Source of the DNA: Peribacillus deserti
GTDB lineage: Bacteria > Bacillota > Bacilli > Bacillales > DSM-1321
Length of the DNA stretch: 64,000 nt
NCBI RefSeq assembly: GCF_016909175.1
Contig: NZ_JAFBFI010000014.1
Coordinates: 62,001 to 126,000, forward strand
Direction of reading: 5' to 3'
Below, piece by piece: positions 55,101 through 62,872 of the stretch (within the stretch, counting starts at the first letter, position 1; each line of letters starts with the position of its first letter). The translations under genes were made by a program, and so were the position numbers. The notes beneath the pieces were generated by a model. The model ran no database searches, was not told where the DNA came from, and worked only from the letters and a program-made list of their open reading frames with translations.

Positions 55101-55363
55101 TTTTGATAAGACGTAGAACTGACAACTTTTACCCCATTCATACTCTGTACAGCCTGCTCAATTGGCTGGGAAACTTTATCTCCCACCTCTTCAGGGGTTG
55201 CACCCGGGTAGATCGTTGTTATACTTAAAATAGGCGTGCTGATATTCGGAATGGTTTCGAGCTTCATGTTTAGTCCGGAATATAAGCCGGCTGCAACCAC
55301 GATCAGCGTCATAAGCCAAACCGCAAATTTATTTCTTAACGTAAAATTGATAATACTATTCAT
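52163..55363 (-). CDS. swrC: RND family efflux pump SwrC
   Basis: This 1066-residue RND (AcrB-type) proton-driven exporter has twelve membrane segments: one at the start (about 14-32), groups at about 390-545 and 890-1055, and two large outer loops. The charged helix-4 motif VGRVVDDSIVVIENIYRR (about 455-472) carries the proton-relay Asp pair. The first loop has a Pro/Gly/Ala/Gln-rich insertion (about 248-305), as in SwrC of B. subtilis, which exports surfactin and is needed for swarming. AGGAGGG precedes the ATG. It is divergent from a TetR gene and shares two palindromic operators with it. Confidence 0.92.
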   Translation of the reverse strand: MNSIINFTLRNKFAVWLMTLIVVAAGLYSGLNMKLETIPNISTPILSITTIYPGATPEEVGDKVSQPIEQAVQSMNGVKVVSSTSYQNASSVQIEYDFEKNMDEAKNEAEEALSSISFPEGVQEPETSKLSFNAFPILTLSVSNDEESLAALTKTVKEKIAPALEGINGVSTVQISGQQVDEVELKFDQDKMKQLGLQEAAVQNIIKGSDVTVPLGLYTFKDTQKSVKVDGNITTISDLKDLEIPAIPSTGGAPAAGQNPAPGSGQQGLNGAASEQQPFSGSKQNASMTSGSAQSAAAANAAIPTVKLGDIAEIKEVGKAESISRTNGKEAIGLSIVKASDANTVDVAIDVKEKVKEFNKEIDGLETVFTFDQAEPIEHSVSTMLSKALFGAAFAMVIILLFLRDLKSTLISMISIPLSLLIAILLLKQMDITLNMMTLGAMTVAIGRVVDDSIVVIENIYRRMSLKGETLKGADLIREATKEMFMPILSSTIVTIAVFLPLGLVKGMIGELFLPFALTIVFALSASLLVAVTIVPMLAHSLFKKGVKVHEEQGPGKLANGYKKLLNWTLNHKIITSGIAILMLAGSLFLIPVIGVSFLSSEEEKMMIATFKPDPGVTREQASRVSEKAENLLLERDGVKTIQLSLGSENPMNPGDSNSAIFYVQYEDDTPDFEKEKEKIIKDLQSFTTNGEWLSQNFSSSGASNEVKMYVYGDSMKDIEPIVKDIQNIMKKDANFKNVDSSMSETYQEYTFTADQKKLSSLGLTAGQIGMELSPQRERPILTKVSKDDEELNVYIQTEKETYNSVTDLTNKTITSPLGKEVQIKDVVQVKEGETSNTVSRRDGKIYVEVSGELKTDNAAKASADLQKKVDKLDMPSSIKVDMGGVSEDINESFKQLGLAMLAAIAIVYLVLVITFGGGLAPFAILFSLPFTIIGGLLGLLIAGETLSVSAMIGALMLIGIVVTNAIVLIDRVIHNEKGGLATREALLEAGSTRLRPILMTAIATIGALIPLALGLEGSGIISKGLGVTVIGGLTSSTLLTLVIVPIVYEALSKVKNRKRRKEQNG

Positions 55364-55389
55364 TTTACCCTCCTAATGGGATATCCTAT

Positions 55390-55432
55390 TGACCAATCGG
55401 TCATAATATTAAATAATATAACTGACCGGTCA
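55390..55432. promoter_or_regulatory. Two TetR-type operators between swrC and its regulator
   Basis: TGACCAATCGGTCA (55390-55403) and TGACCGGTCA (55423-55432) are palindromes with the same TGACC half-site, with centres 31 bp apart (about three helical turns). They lie between the two divergent genes, where a TetR repressor would block both promoters. Confidence 0.7.
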
Positions 55433-55508
55433 TTCAACGTCAATACGACTGCAGTCTTATTCACAAAAAATTAATAATTTAATCACAGCATTTTAGGCGG
55501 TGTTAGCA

Positions 55509-56375
55509 TTGAAAGAAAAAGAGAAACTCATCATGGATTCAGCCATTAAATTAATAGCGGCCAAAGGATTTGATGCCACCTCTATTCAAGAAATCGCAAA
55601 CCATGCAGGAATTTCAAAAGGTGCATTTTATCTGTATTTTAAGTCTAAGGAAGCCTTGCTGCTTGCCATTTTTAAATATAATTATGAAAAGATCAAGGCT
55701 AAAATTGAACACTTAAAGGAACTGAACCTTCCTCCCAAAGATCTTTTTGTCGAGCATATCGTCTGCCAATATGAAGCCATTTTGAATCAAAAGGATTTTA
55801 TCATTATGCAGACCCGTGAGCAGGCGGTTCCCTTCAATGAATCGATTGGGAAGTTTATTAAAAACATGAGAATAGAGGCTGCCGAAAATACCAGGTATAC
55901 AATCTGTTCACTTTACGGCGATAAAATTGCTCCATTTCAATGGGATTTGACCATACTTGTGCAAGGAATGGTTTCTGCCTACCTTGAGCTGCTTATCTTT
56001 CAGAGTGCAAAACTGGATTTGTATGAATTGGCGCGGTATATTCTTAATAGAACAAATGATTTAGTAGAAGGACTTCTTAAACCAGGGGAAAAACCTATGT
56101 TTTCAACGAAAGAAGTGGAAGATTTCATCGCCTTCCCTCTAGCTCCGGATAAATTGGATAAATCTGTTCTGATAAATGCACTCAAATCAGCGAAAGAAGA
56201 TTTTAAAGATTCAGAGGAGCACCTAGTTTCCCTCGATGTCATTGAATTGGAATTGTCTTCTGATACACCCAGAATACCTGTTATTAAAGGAATGCTTTCC
56301 AATATAAAAAAGGAAAAAGAACTTGACTCTCTCGTACGAAAAATCGCTGCTTTTTATAATTTAAAAGAGACTTGA
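55509..56375 (+). CDS. TetR family regulator of swrC (YerO-like)
   Basis: This 288-residue TetR regulator has an N-terminal helix-turn-helix (about 24-47: TSIQEIANHAGISKGAFYLYFKSKE) and a longer than usual ligand-binding region. It is most likely the repressor of the divergent swrC pump, comparable to YerO next to swrC in B. subtilis. The start is TTG at 55509, with AGGCGG 8 nt upstream; a GTG at 55500 lies inside the binding site. It ends on a very strong terminator shared with the VWA gene. Confidence 0.87.
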   Translation: MKEKEKLIMDSAIKLIAAKGFDATSIQEIANHAGISKGAFYLYFKSKEALLLAIFKYNYEKIKAKIEHLKELNLPPKDLFVEHIVCQYEAILNQKDFIIMQTREQAVPFNESIGKFIKNMRIEAAENTRYTICSLYGDKIAPFQWDLTILVQGMVSAYLELLIFQSAKLDLYELARYILNRTNDLVEGLLKPGEKPMFSTKEVEDFIAFPLAPDKLDKSVLINALKSAKEDFKDSEEHLVSLDVIELELSSDTPRIPVIKGMLSNIKKEKELDSLVRKIAAFYNLKET

Positions 56376-56429
56376 AAAGATGCCCGCCCGATAATAGTAC
56401 ATCTGCCTTACTTTTATGCTGCAAGCTAA

Positions 56430-56480
56430 AAAAAACAAATAGACCTATCCATTGCGGCGGAATAGGTCTATTTGTTTTTT
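56430..56480. terminator. Long bidirectional terminator between tetR and the VWA gene
   Basis: A 19-bp perfect stem (56430-56448 with 56462-56480) starts with six A and ends with six T. It lies between two convergent genes. Confidence 0.88.
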
Positions 56481-56520
56481 CTGTCTTCATGAGGAAGAGG
56501 CAAACGGTTCAACAAAAGAA

Positions 56521-57189
56521 TTACGATAAAACACCTTTGGACTTTGCCTCTTTAAGCCAGGATGGAAATTCATTTAATAGCTGGTTATATAACTCTTCAT
56601 CACTAACATTCTCCACATCTTTAATGTGAAAGAAATTTGCATTATCCAAATAGCGGCCTTCCATATGATCCAAATTCTCTAACACTTCAAAATTAGCATC
56701 TCCTATTCCGACAAACTGCCAGAATACCGGTTTATTTGATGATTCTACAACTGGTTTTTTTATCGTTTTTTTACACCCGCCATCGTTGATAAAAACGATA
56801 AAAGCTGGTTCATCACTTGGCGTTTCGATCGTATATTTCTGAATAACATCCTCCATCACCGGCGGCTCATCGTTCCTGCCAAATTTATGTATGAGCGAAT
56901 TAGAGAGGATGACATCTTCCACATAGTTGAAAAAATCTATTTCTGTAACAGGCTTTAATCGGGAATATTCATTATCATATACCCAGACATCAAGGGCTCC
57001 GTCGTCATCAAATTGGCTTGCGACCGCAAGAATTTTTTCAACTACCTTCTGAACCGTCCCATTTTTATAGAGCTTCCTCATAGATCCAGATATATCAAGT
57101 ACAAGGCCGACGCGTGCTGTTACTCCGGTCAGTTTTTTCTTCTCTAACGTAATTTGTACATTCCTCTTTAGCAAACTGATACTGCTCAT
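56521..57189 (-). CDS. VWA domain protein (tellurium-resistance/TerF-type)
   Basis: This 222-residue protein is one von Willebrand A domain. The metal site D-x-S-x-S is complete (Asp32, Ser34, Ser36 in LDISGSM). Later conserved blocks are WVYDNEY and VFINDGG. It matches the VWA part of TerF-like proteins (tellurite/phage-resistance gene clusters). No ter genes are adjacent, so its role is open. Two ATGs compete: 57189 (GAGGGG 8 nt upstream, preferred) and 57195 (too close). Confidence 0.8.
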   Translation of the reverse strand: MSSISLLKRNVQITLEKKKLTGVTARVGLVLDISGSMRKLYKNGTVQKVVEKILAVASQFDDDGALDVWVYDNEYSRLKPVTEIDFFNYVEDVILSNSLIHKFGRNDEPPVMEDVIQKYTIETPSDEPAFIVFINDGGCKKTIKKPVVESSNKPVFWQFVGIGDANFEVLENLDHMEGRYLDNANFFHIKDVENVSDEELYNQLLNEFPSWLKEAKSKGVLS

Positions 57190-57259
57190 TTTCATCACCC
57201 CTCTTTTATTACTTATTTTATCATGTATACCTTTCGGCATGTTTATATTAAGTATTTTT

Positions 57260-57297
57260 AAAAACGGCTGCCAGAGTGTTCTCAGGCAGCCGTTTTT
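57260..57297 (-). terminator. Terminator after putP
   Basis: A 13-bp stem AAAAACGGCTGCC/GGCAGCCGTTTTT has a 12-nt loop and T and A tracts on both sides. Confidence 0.85.
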
Positions 57298-57300
57298 TAT

Positions 57301-58761
57301 TTACAGTTTTCTTACTGCTTCATCAAATTCTGATTCTATCTCTTTTGATGGCTTAGCTGTTAGAATGCTGACAATAATAATCGCTATAGCGCAAGCGATA
57401 AAGCCCGGAATAATTTCATAAACTTGATCGAACGCTTTGATCTGTTCCCAGATAATAACCGTTAAGGTACCGATAATCATTCCAGCAAGCGCGCCCCACT
57501 TTGTCATGCGCTTCCAATATAAACTCAGGAGGATAACAGGACCAAATGCCGCTCCAAAGCCGGCCCATGCATAACCAACCAAATTTAACAGTGTCTCGCT
57601 TGGATTAAAGGCAAGTGCCAATGCAATCAGGGCAATACCCAGTACTGCCAGCCTTCCTACTAATACAAGCTCACGGTCTGAAGCATTTTTCCGAATGAAC
57701 GCTTTATAAAAGTCTTCTGTAAGTGCACTTGAAGTTACGAGAAGCTGAGATGAGATTGTACTCATGACTGCCGCCAGAATAGCCGCCAGCAAGAAGCCTG
57801 TAATCAGCGATGGAAACAGCTGATCAGATATGACGATAAAGACCGTTTCAGGATTTTTAAGAGTCTGGCCGTTTATATGGAAATACGCAATTCCAATAAG
57901 ACCTGTTATCATTGCTCCTACAATGGAAAAAATCATCCAGCTCATACCGATTCGTCTAGCACTTTTCATTTCTTTTACCGAAGAAATGGCCATAAAGCGC
58001 ACGATAATATGCGGCTGGCCAAAATAACCGAGTCCCCAGGCCAGCAGTGAAATAATACCAACAGGAGTGGCCCCTTTGAGAACGGAAAGCAAAGTAGGGT
58101 CAATACTATGAATCTCGCTAAACGTTCTATCAATTCCACCAATATTCACAATCGTTACAATTGGCACTAACACTAAAGCTATGACCATAATTGCTCCTTG
58201 CACAAAATCAGTCCAGCTGACTGCAAGAAAGCCTCCGAATAGTGTATAACATACAACAACTCCGGCTGTTACCCAGATCCCGATAGTATAGTCCATATTA
58301 AAGGCAGTTTTAAACAGCTCTCCCCCGGCTACCATTCCGGAAGAGGTATAAAACGTGAAAAAAACTAAAATAACAAGTGCGGAAACAATTCGTAACACAC
58401 GTGATCCATCTTTGAAACGATTCTCCAGAAAATCTGGGATGGTGATAGAATCATTTGCAACCTCTGTGTAAGTCCTTAGACGAGGTGCTACATACAGCCA
58501 ATTTAAATAAGCTCCTGCAGTTAATCCAACAACAATCCATCCGCTGCTGATACCGTTTACAAACATTGCACCAGGCAGCCCCATTAAAAGCCATCCGCTC
58601 ATATCGGAAGCGCCGGCACTAAGAGCCGTTACAGCTGGCCCCAAATCTCTTCCTCCGAGCATATAGTCCGTTAAATTGGCAGTCCGCTTATAGGCGAAGT
58701 ATCCAATTAGAAGCATGCCGACCATATAAATCCCGATGGATGTTAATACCCCATAATCCAT
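57301..58761 (-). CDS. putP: Sodium/proline symporter PutP
   Basis: This 486-residue sodium:solute symporter (SSS family) takes up proline with Na+. Thirteen membrane segments are expected. Family blocks include MLGGRDLGPAVTALSAGASDMSGWLLMG (about 34-61), the Na+/proline site of PutP, and GFGAAFGPVILLSLYWKRMT near residue 408. The SGASDMSGW part is typical of PutP/OpuE. GGGGGG precedes the ATG. The distinction between a catabolic PutP and osmoprotective OpuE cannot be made here; no put catabolic genes are nearby. Confidence 0.87.
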   Translation of the reverse strand: MDYGVLTSIGIYMVGMLLIGYFAYKRTANLTDYMLGGRDLGPAVTALSAGASDMSGWLLMGLPGAMFVNGISSGWIVVGLTAGAYLNWLYVAPRLRTYTEVANDSITIPDFLENRFKDGSRVLRIVSALVILVFFTFYTSSGMVAGGELFKTAFNMDYTIGIWVTAGVVVCYTLFGGFLAVSWTDFVQGAIMVIALVLVPIVTIVNIGGIDRTFSEIHSIDPTLLSVLKGATPVGIISLLAWGLGYFGQPHIIVRFMAISSVKEMKSARRIGMSWMIFSIVGAMITGLIGIAYFHINGQTLKNPETVFIVISDQLFPSLITGFLLAAILAAVMSTISSQLLVTSSALTEDFYKAFIRKNASDRELVLVGRLAVLGIALIALALAFNPSETLLNLVGYAWAGFGAAFGPVILLSLYWKRMTKWGALAGMIIGTLTVIIWEQIKAFDQVYEIIPGFIACAIAIIIVSILTAKPSKEIESEFDEAVRKL

Positions 58762-59072
58762 AAAAACCCCCCTAGCTGTTATTCTAAAATTCTATTTTAG
58801 AATATTAAACTTTCTACAAAGTTTGAAAATTCAATATCCGTTCTTAGAATACCAAGAATAAATAGTTTTGTTAAACAATATAATATTGGAAAAGATTATA
58901 TATATATAATATGCTGGCTGTTTAATCTCCCGGATAGGCTACCAAAGGCTAATGTAACAAGGCATGCTATATCTTCGAAACGATTGGTTGAAATAACATC
59001 CATCAACTGTTATTCTATATAATTGGGTTATTCTAGCAAGATAGCCAACTCAACTATGAGGAGAATTCATTT
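58762..59072. other. Divergent intergenic region between putP and the purine permease
   Basis: This AT-rich region has TATATATATAATATGC near 58898-58913, followed by a stretch that can form a stem (ATATGC with GCATGC). I tested it against the purine riboswitch and it lacks the core (see rejected items). Promoters for both genes should lie here. Confidence 0.4.
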
Positions 59073-60374
59073 ATGTTTGATTTACAAAAACAGCAAACTT
59101 CAGTTAGAACCGAATTTACAGCCGGTCTGACAACATTTTTCACAATGGCTTACATAATCGTCGTAAACCCTCTTATTTTATCCGATGTTGGAGTACCATT
59201 TGAGCAAGGATTTACTGCTACCATTATTGCCACTGTCATTGGGACTCTTTTTATGGCACTAGCAGCCAATTATCCTATAGCGGTTGCACCTGCCATGGGA
59301 ACCAACGTTTATTTTGCTTACACTGTAATCCAGGCAAACAACGGCGTAGGTTATCATGAGGCTTTTTCAGCTTTATTTATCACAGGAATTTTGTTCTTAA
59401 TCCTTTCCTTTACAAAACTTAGGAGCTTGCTCATTGAAGTGATTCCTGAAAATCTAAAGCACGCCATCACATCAGGCATTGGGCTTTTTATTGCTTTTAT
59501 TGGGCTCCGTTTGACCGGAATAATTAAAGCTCACCCTTCAAATCTTGTAGGACTCGGTGATTTGCACTCTCCCGAAGTTGTACTGGCTTTAATTGGACTA
59601 GCCATTACTCTAGTGCTTATCACCATGAAAGTTCCCGGTGCGCTGTTCATAGGAATCGTTATTACCGGAATAATCGCGAGTCTTACAGGGCAGCTTTCAT
59701 TCAGCAAAGGCATCGTCTCCCTCCCTTCTCTTCCAGAAGGACTTATCGTCATAAATCCAGTCAGTGCCATGAGAGATGTTATAGAATACAGCCTCTACCC
59801 GGCCATCTTTTCAATAATTCTTGTTACGATCTTTGATACAACTGGTACGGTTCTAGGGGTAAGCAAACAGGCTGGATTAATGAAAGGAAATAAGCTTCCC
59901 AGGGCAGGAAGAACACTGATTGCCGATTCTGTGGGAACTCTATTTGGATCAATGTTTGGAACTACACCGACATCAGCATACATCGAATCAGCATCCGGTG
60001 TTGCAGCAGGAGGACGCACAGGACTGACCACCGTATTTGTAGCCGTTCTTTTTGCAATAGCTGCTTTCTTCGGTCCTTTAATTAGTGCTGTATCCGGAAT
60101 AGCCGCTTTAACTGCACCTGCACTTGTAATCGTAGGTGCCCTAATGTTAAGCAATGTAAGACATATTCAATGGGATGATTTTGATGAAGCTTTTCCAGCC
60201 TTCATCGTTATATTAACCATGCCGTTGACGTCAAGCATAGCCACCGGAATCGCTTTCGGCTTTATCTCTTATCCTCTTATGAAAATTGCAAAAGGAAAAT
60301 GGAAAAACGTACATCCTCTGGTGTATATTTTCGCTGTATTGTTTATCATACAGCTGCTTTATTTTCCTCATTAA
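59073..60374 (+). CDS. NCS2 family purine permease (PbuG/PbuO-like)
   Basis: This 433-residue nucleobase:cation symporter is of the AzgA-like NCS2 branch. Family blocks are TAGLTTFFTMAYIIVVNPLIL (about 17-37), APAMGTNVYFAYTV (about 72-85), FDTTGTVLGVSKQAGLM (about 253-269) and the GTTPTSAYIESASGVAAGGRTGL region (about 294-316). It imports hypoxanthine, guanine or adenine. Sequence and length look closer to PbuO than to PbuG, from memory. GAGGAG lies 9 nt before the ATG. It ends on a clear terminator. Confidence 0.9.
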   Translation: MFDLQKQQTSVRTEFTAGLTTFFTMAYIIVVNPLILSDVGVPFEQGFTATIIATVIGTLFMALAANYPIAVAPAMGTNVYFAYTVIQANNGVGYHEAFSALFITGILFLILSFTKLRSLLIEVIPENLKHAITSGIGLFIAFIGLRLTGIIKAHPSNLVGLGDLHSPEVVLALIGLAITLVLITMKVPGALFIGIVITGIIASLTGQLSFSKGIVSLPSLPEGLIVINPVSAMRDVIEYSLYPAIFSIILVTIFDTTGTVLGVSKQAGLMKGNKLPRAGRTLIADSVGTLFGSMFGTTPTSAYIESASGVAAGGRTGLTTVFVAVLFAIAAFFGPLISAVSGIAALTAPALVIVGALMLSNVRHIQWDDFDEAFPAFIVILTMPLTSSIATGIAFGFISYPLMKIAKGKWKNVHPLVYIFAVLFIIQLLYFPH

Positions 60375-60407
60375 CTGTTCGTATAATTATTTAGAGACTT
60401 ACTTGAT

Positions 60408-60443
60408 AAAGGATATCGCTTTGAAATTCGAGCGGTATCCTTT
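60408..60443 (+). terminator. Terminator after the purine permease gene
   Basis: A 13-bp stem AAAGGATATCGCT/AGCGGTATCCTTT (one G-U) has a 10-nt loop, followed by TTTT. Confidence 0.82.
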
Positions 60444-60537
60444 TTTTATGAGGAAGCCCGTGTTGATAGAAATGCTGCCGGCATGTTAATAGGTTAGCTG
60501 CGGGTAGATAGACTTGAAGGCTTCTGAGCGGAGACAA

Positions 60538-60576
60538 AAAAAGCTGTTTTAGGACTGATTCCCAAAACAGCTTTTT
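60538..60576. terminator. Terminator after the cstA operon
   Basis: A perfect 13-bp stem AAAAAGCTGTTTT/AAAACAGCTTTTT has a 13-nt loop. It has A and T tracts on both sides. Confidence 0.82.
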
Positions 60577-60600
60577 AAAATCACTTATGAAATTGGGCTG

Positions 60601-60804
60601 CTAGCAGCACCTGGAAACCTTTCCGCCCTTTGCGTTATATCTAGCTTCCTGGGCCTCACGGAAAAATTCCTTTCTTGACTGAATCTTTTGATCAGGATGA
60701 TTTGAGTTCATATGCTCTACATATGTTTCATAGCTGGGAACGCCAACAAGCAGACTTATAAATTGTTTTCGGTAGTTAAAAACTTTGGTTAATTTAGCCA
60801 GCAT
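60601..60804 (-). CDS. YbdD/YjiX family protein (DUF466)
   Basis: This 67-residue protein has the YjiX family pattern: a first helix, then VPSYETYVEHMNSNHPDQ (about 22-39) and SRKEFFREAQEARY, with a Cys-Cys end. These short proteins are encoded after CstA-type carriers in many bacteria and probably work with them. I start at the ATG at 60804, where GGGAGG lies 10 nt upstream inside the cstA end; it overlaps the cstA stop by 11 nt. The longer frame to 60861 is inside cstA. Confidence 0.85.
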   Translation of the reverse strand: MLAKLTKVFNYRKQFISLLVGVPSYETYVEHMNSNHPDQKIQSRKEFFREAQEARYNAKGGKVSRCC

Positions 60805-62872
60805 ATTGTTTATTGCCTCCCTGATCCCTTGGGACATATGGCGCTTCGTGAAGCGTAACATTCTTATTTGTAAGAACTTTAATCCAAAGTCTTACAGCTG
60901 AGATTAATACGGCAATTACCACAAACATGAAGACCGCACATAATCCTGCATCCACATAATCATTCATAATAACCTGTTTCATTTGTTCTTTGCTTGCAGC
61001 AGGTGCAAGAATTTCCCCCTCATCCAAAGCATTACTGAATACTTTCCCATGCGCCAAAAATCCAATTTTAGGATTTTCATGGAAAAGCTTCTGCCATCCA
61101 GCAGTCATGGTAACAATCAGCAGCCAAGTGGTCGGAATCAGAGTAATCCAGACATACGCTTTCTTACCCATTTTAAATAGAATAGTAGTACCTAGAAGCA
61201 GCGCAATACCAGCCAGCATTTGGTTTGCGATTCCAAACAGAGGCCATAATGTATTGATTCCTCCGAGCGGATCTATTACTCCCTGGTAAAGGAAGTAGCC
61301 CCAGCCAAGAACACATAAAGTTGTAGCAATAATGTTTGCTACTAAGGAATCTGTTTTGGCGAGCGGCTTATAAGCATGCCCAAGAATATCCTGAATCATA
61401 AAGCGCCCAACCCGGGTTCCCGCATCAATGGTCGTTAAGATAAATAATGCCTCAAATAGGATGGCAAAATGGTACCAGAATGCCATTAGCGCCTTTCCTC
61501 CAATCACATTTGAGAACAAATAAGCCATACCGATTGCCAAAGTCGGAGCGCCGCCGGTTCTTGAAATAATACTTTCTTCTCCCACATCATCAGCGAGCGA
61601 GGTTAAATCATTGGGAGTAATGGTAAAGCCCCAATCGGTTACTGTCTTAGCCGCTGCTGCTGCATCTACGCCAATTGCTGCAGGCGGGCTATTGATTGCA
61701 AAATAAATGCCAGGTGTTAGGACACAAGCAGCAATCATGGCCATAACCGCTACAAATGATTCTGTTAACATAGCACCATACCCAATGGGACGGGCGTGAG
61801 ATTCGCGCTCAATCATTTTTGGAGTAGTACCGGACGAAACAAGGGCATGGAATCCGGAAACTGCACCACATGCAATGGTTATAAATAAGAACGGGAACAT
61901 ATTCCCGGCAAATACCGGCCCTGTTCCATCAATGAACTTAGTAACTGCAGGCATCTGTAAATCCGGTGCTACGATTAAGATCCCAAGGGCCAATCCAACA
62001 ATCGTTCCTATTTTTAAGAATGTGCTTAAGTAATCCCTCGGTGCCAAGAGCAGCCAGACCGGAAGTACTGAAGCAATAAAGCCATAGCCAATCATCATGA
62101 TAGCGATTGTTTCGCCTTTGAAGGTAAACATGGCAGCAAGCGTTTCATGCTCTGCTACATACTGCCCGCCGTATAGCGAAAGCAGCAGCAGCACGATTCC
62201 AATAACGGATCCTTCGCCGACTCTGCCCGGGCGGATATAGCGCATATAGATGCCCATAAATATAGCGATAGGTATCGTAGCCGCAATAGTAAACATCCCC
62301 CAAGGACTTCCTATAAGCGCTTTTACAACTACCAGAGCTAAAACAGCTAATAAAATAATCATAATTCCCAAAATACCGATCATAGAGATAAAACCTGTGA
62401 CCGGACCAATTTCTTCTTTAATCATTTCGCCAAGAGATTTTCCTTTTCTTCTCATACTGCCGAATAATATAACGAAATCTTGTACAGCACCGGCCAGAAC
62501 TACACCGGCTACGATCCAGATTGTTCCCGGCAGATACCCCATCTGGGCTGCCAGAATTGGACCAACAAGAGGACCTGCGCCAGCTATGGCAGCGAAATGA
62601 TGTCCAAACAGAACCCACTTATTAGTAGGTACATAATCTTTTCCATCATTATGGAGCTCTGAAGGAGTTTTACGGTTATCATCCAGCTCAAATACTTTAT
62701 TTGCTATGTATCTGCTGTAAAAACGGTATGCTACAGCATAGGTGCTCACAGCCGCTACGAGCAGCCATATAGCGTTAATAGATTCTCCCCTATTAAGAGC
62801 AAGAACCCCGAATCCCACTGCACCCAGGGCAGAAATGATTCCCCAGATCACTATCGATTTAACCGCTTTCAA
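60794..62872 (-). CDS. cstA: Carbon starvation protein CstA-like transporter
   Basis: This 692-residue polytopic membrane protein with about 16-18 helices imports pyruvate (E. coli BtsT/CstA) or peptides. The N-terminal CstA signature is clear: ELHNDGKDYVPTNKWVLFGHHFAAIAGAGPLVGP (in two parts, about 69-102), followed by QMGYLPGTIWIVAGVVLAGAVQDF. The C-terminal domain contains TIDAGTRVGRF. I start at TTG 62872, with GGGAGGG 6 nt upstream; a longer frame starts inside the binding site. yjiX follows with an 11-nt overlap. No LytTR two-component genes (the usual regulators) are present in the window. Confidence 0.9.
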   Translation of the reverse strand: MKAVKSIVIWGIISALGAVGFGVLALNRGESINAIWLLVAAVSTYAVAYRFYSRYIANKVFELDDNRKTPSELHNDGKDYVPTNKWVLFGHHFAAIAGAGPLVGPILAAQMGYLPGTIWIVAGVVLAGAVQDFVILFGSMRRKGKSLGEMIKEEIGPVTGFISMIGILGIMIILLAVLALVVVKALIGSPWGMFTIAATIPIAIFMGIYMRYIRPGRVGEGSVIGIVLLLLSLYGGQYVAEHETLAAMFTFKGETIAIMMIGYGFIASVLPVWLLLAPRDYLSTFLKIGTIVGLALGILIVAPDLQMPAVTKFIDGTGPVFAGNMFPFLFITIACGAVSGFHALVSSGTTPKMIERESHARPIGYGAMLTESFVAVMAMIAACVLTPGIYFAINSPPAAIGVDAAAAAKTVTDWGFTITPNDLTSLADDVGEESIISRTGGAPTLAIGMAYLFSNVIGGKALMAFWYHFAILFEALFILTTIDAGTRVGRFMIQDILGHAYKPLAKTDSLVANIIATTLCVLGWGYFLYQGVIDPLGGINTLWPLFGIANQMLAGIALLLGTTILFKMGKKAYVWITLIPTTWLLIVTMTAGWQKLFHENPKIGFLAHGKVFSNALDEGEILAPAASKEQMKQVIMNDYVDAGLCAVFMFVVIAVLISAVRLWIKVLTNKNVTLHEAPYVPRDQGGNKQYAG

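Noticed and set aside
58890-58960. Possible purine riboswitch before the NCS2 permease
   Set aside because: An outer stem and a CTACC string are present, but the conserved J2-3 (GTTTCTACC) and J3-1 (GACTA) parts are not, and no terminator follows.
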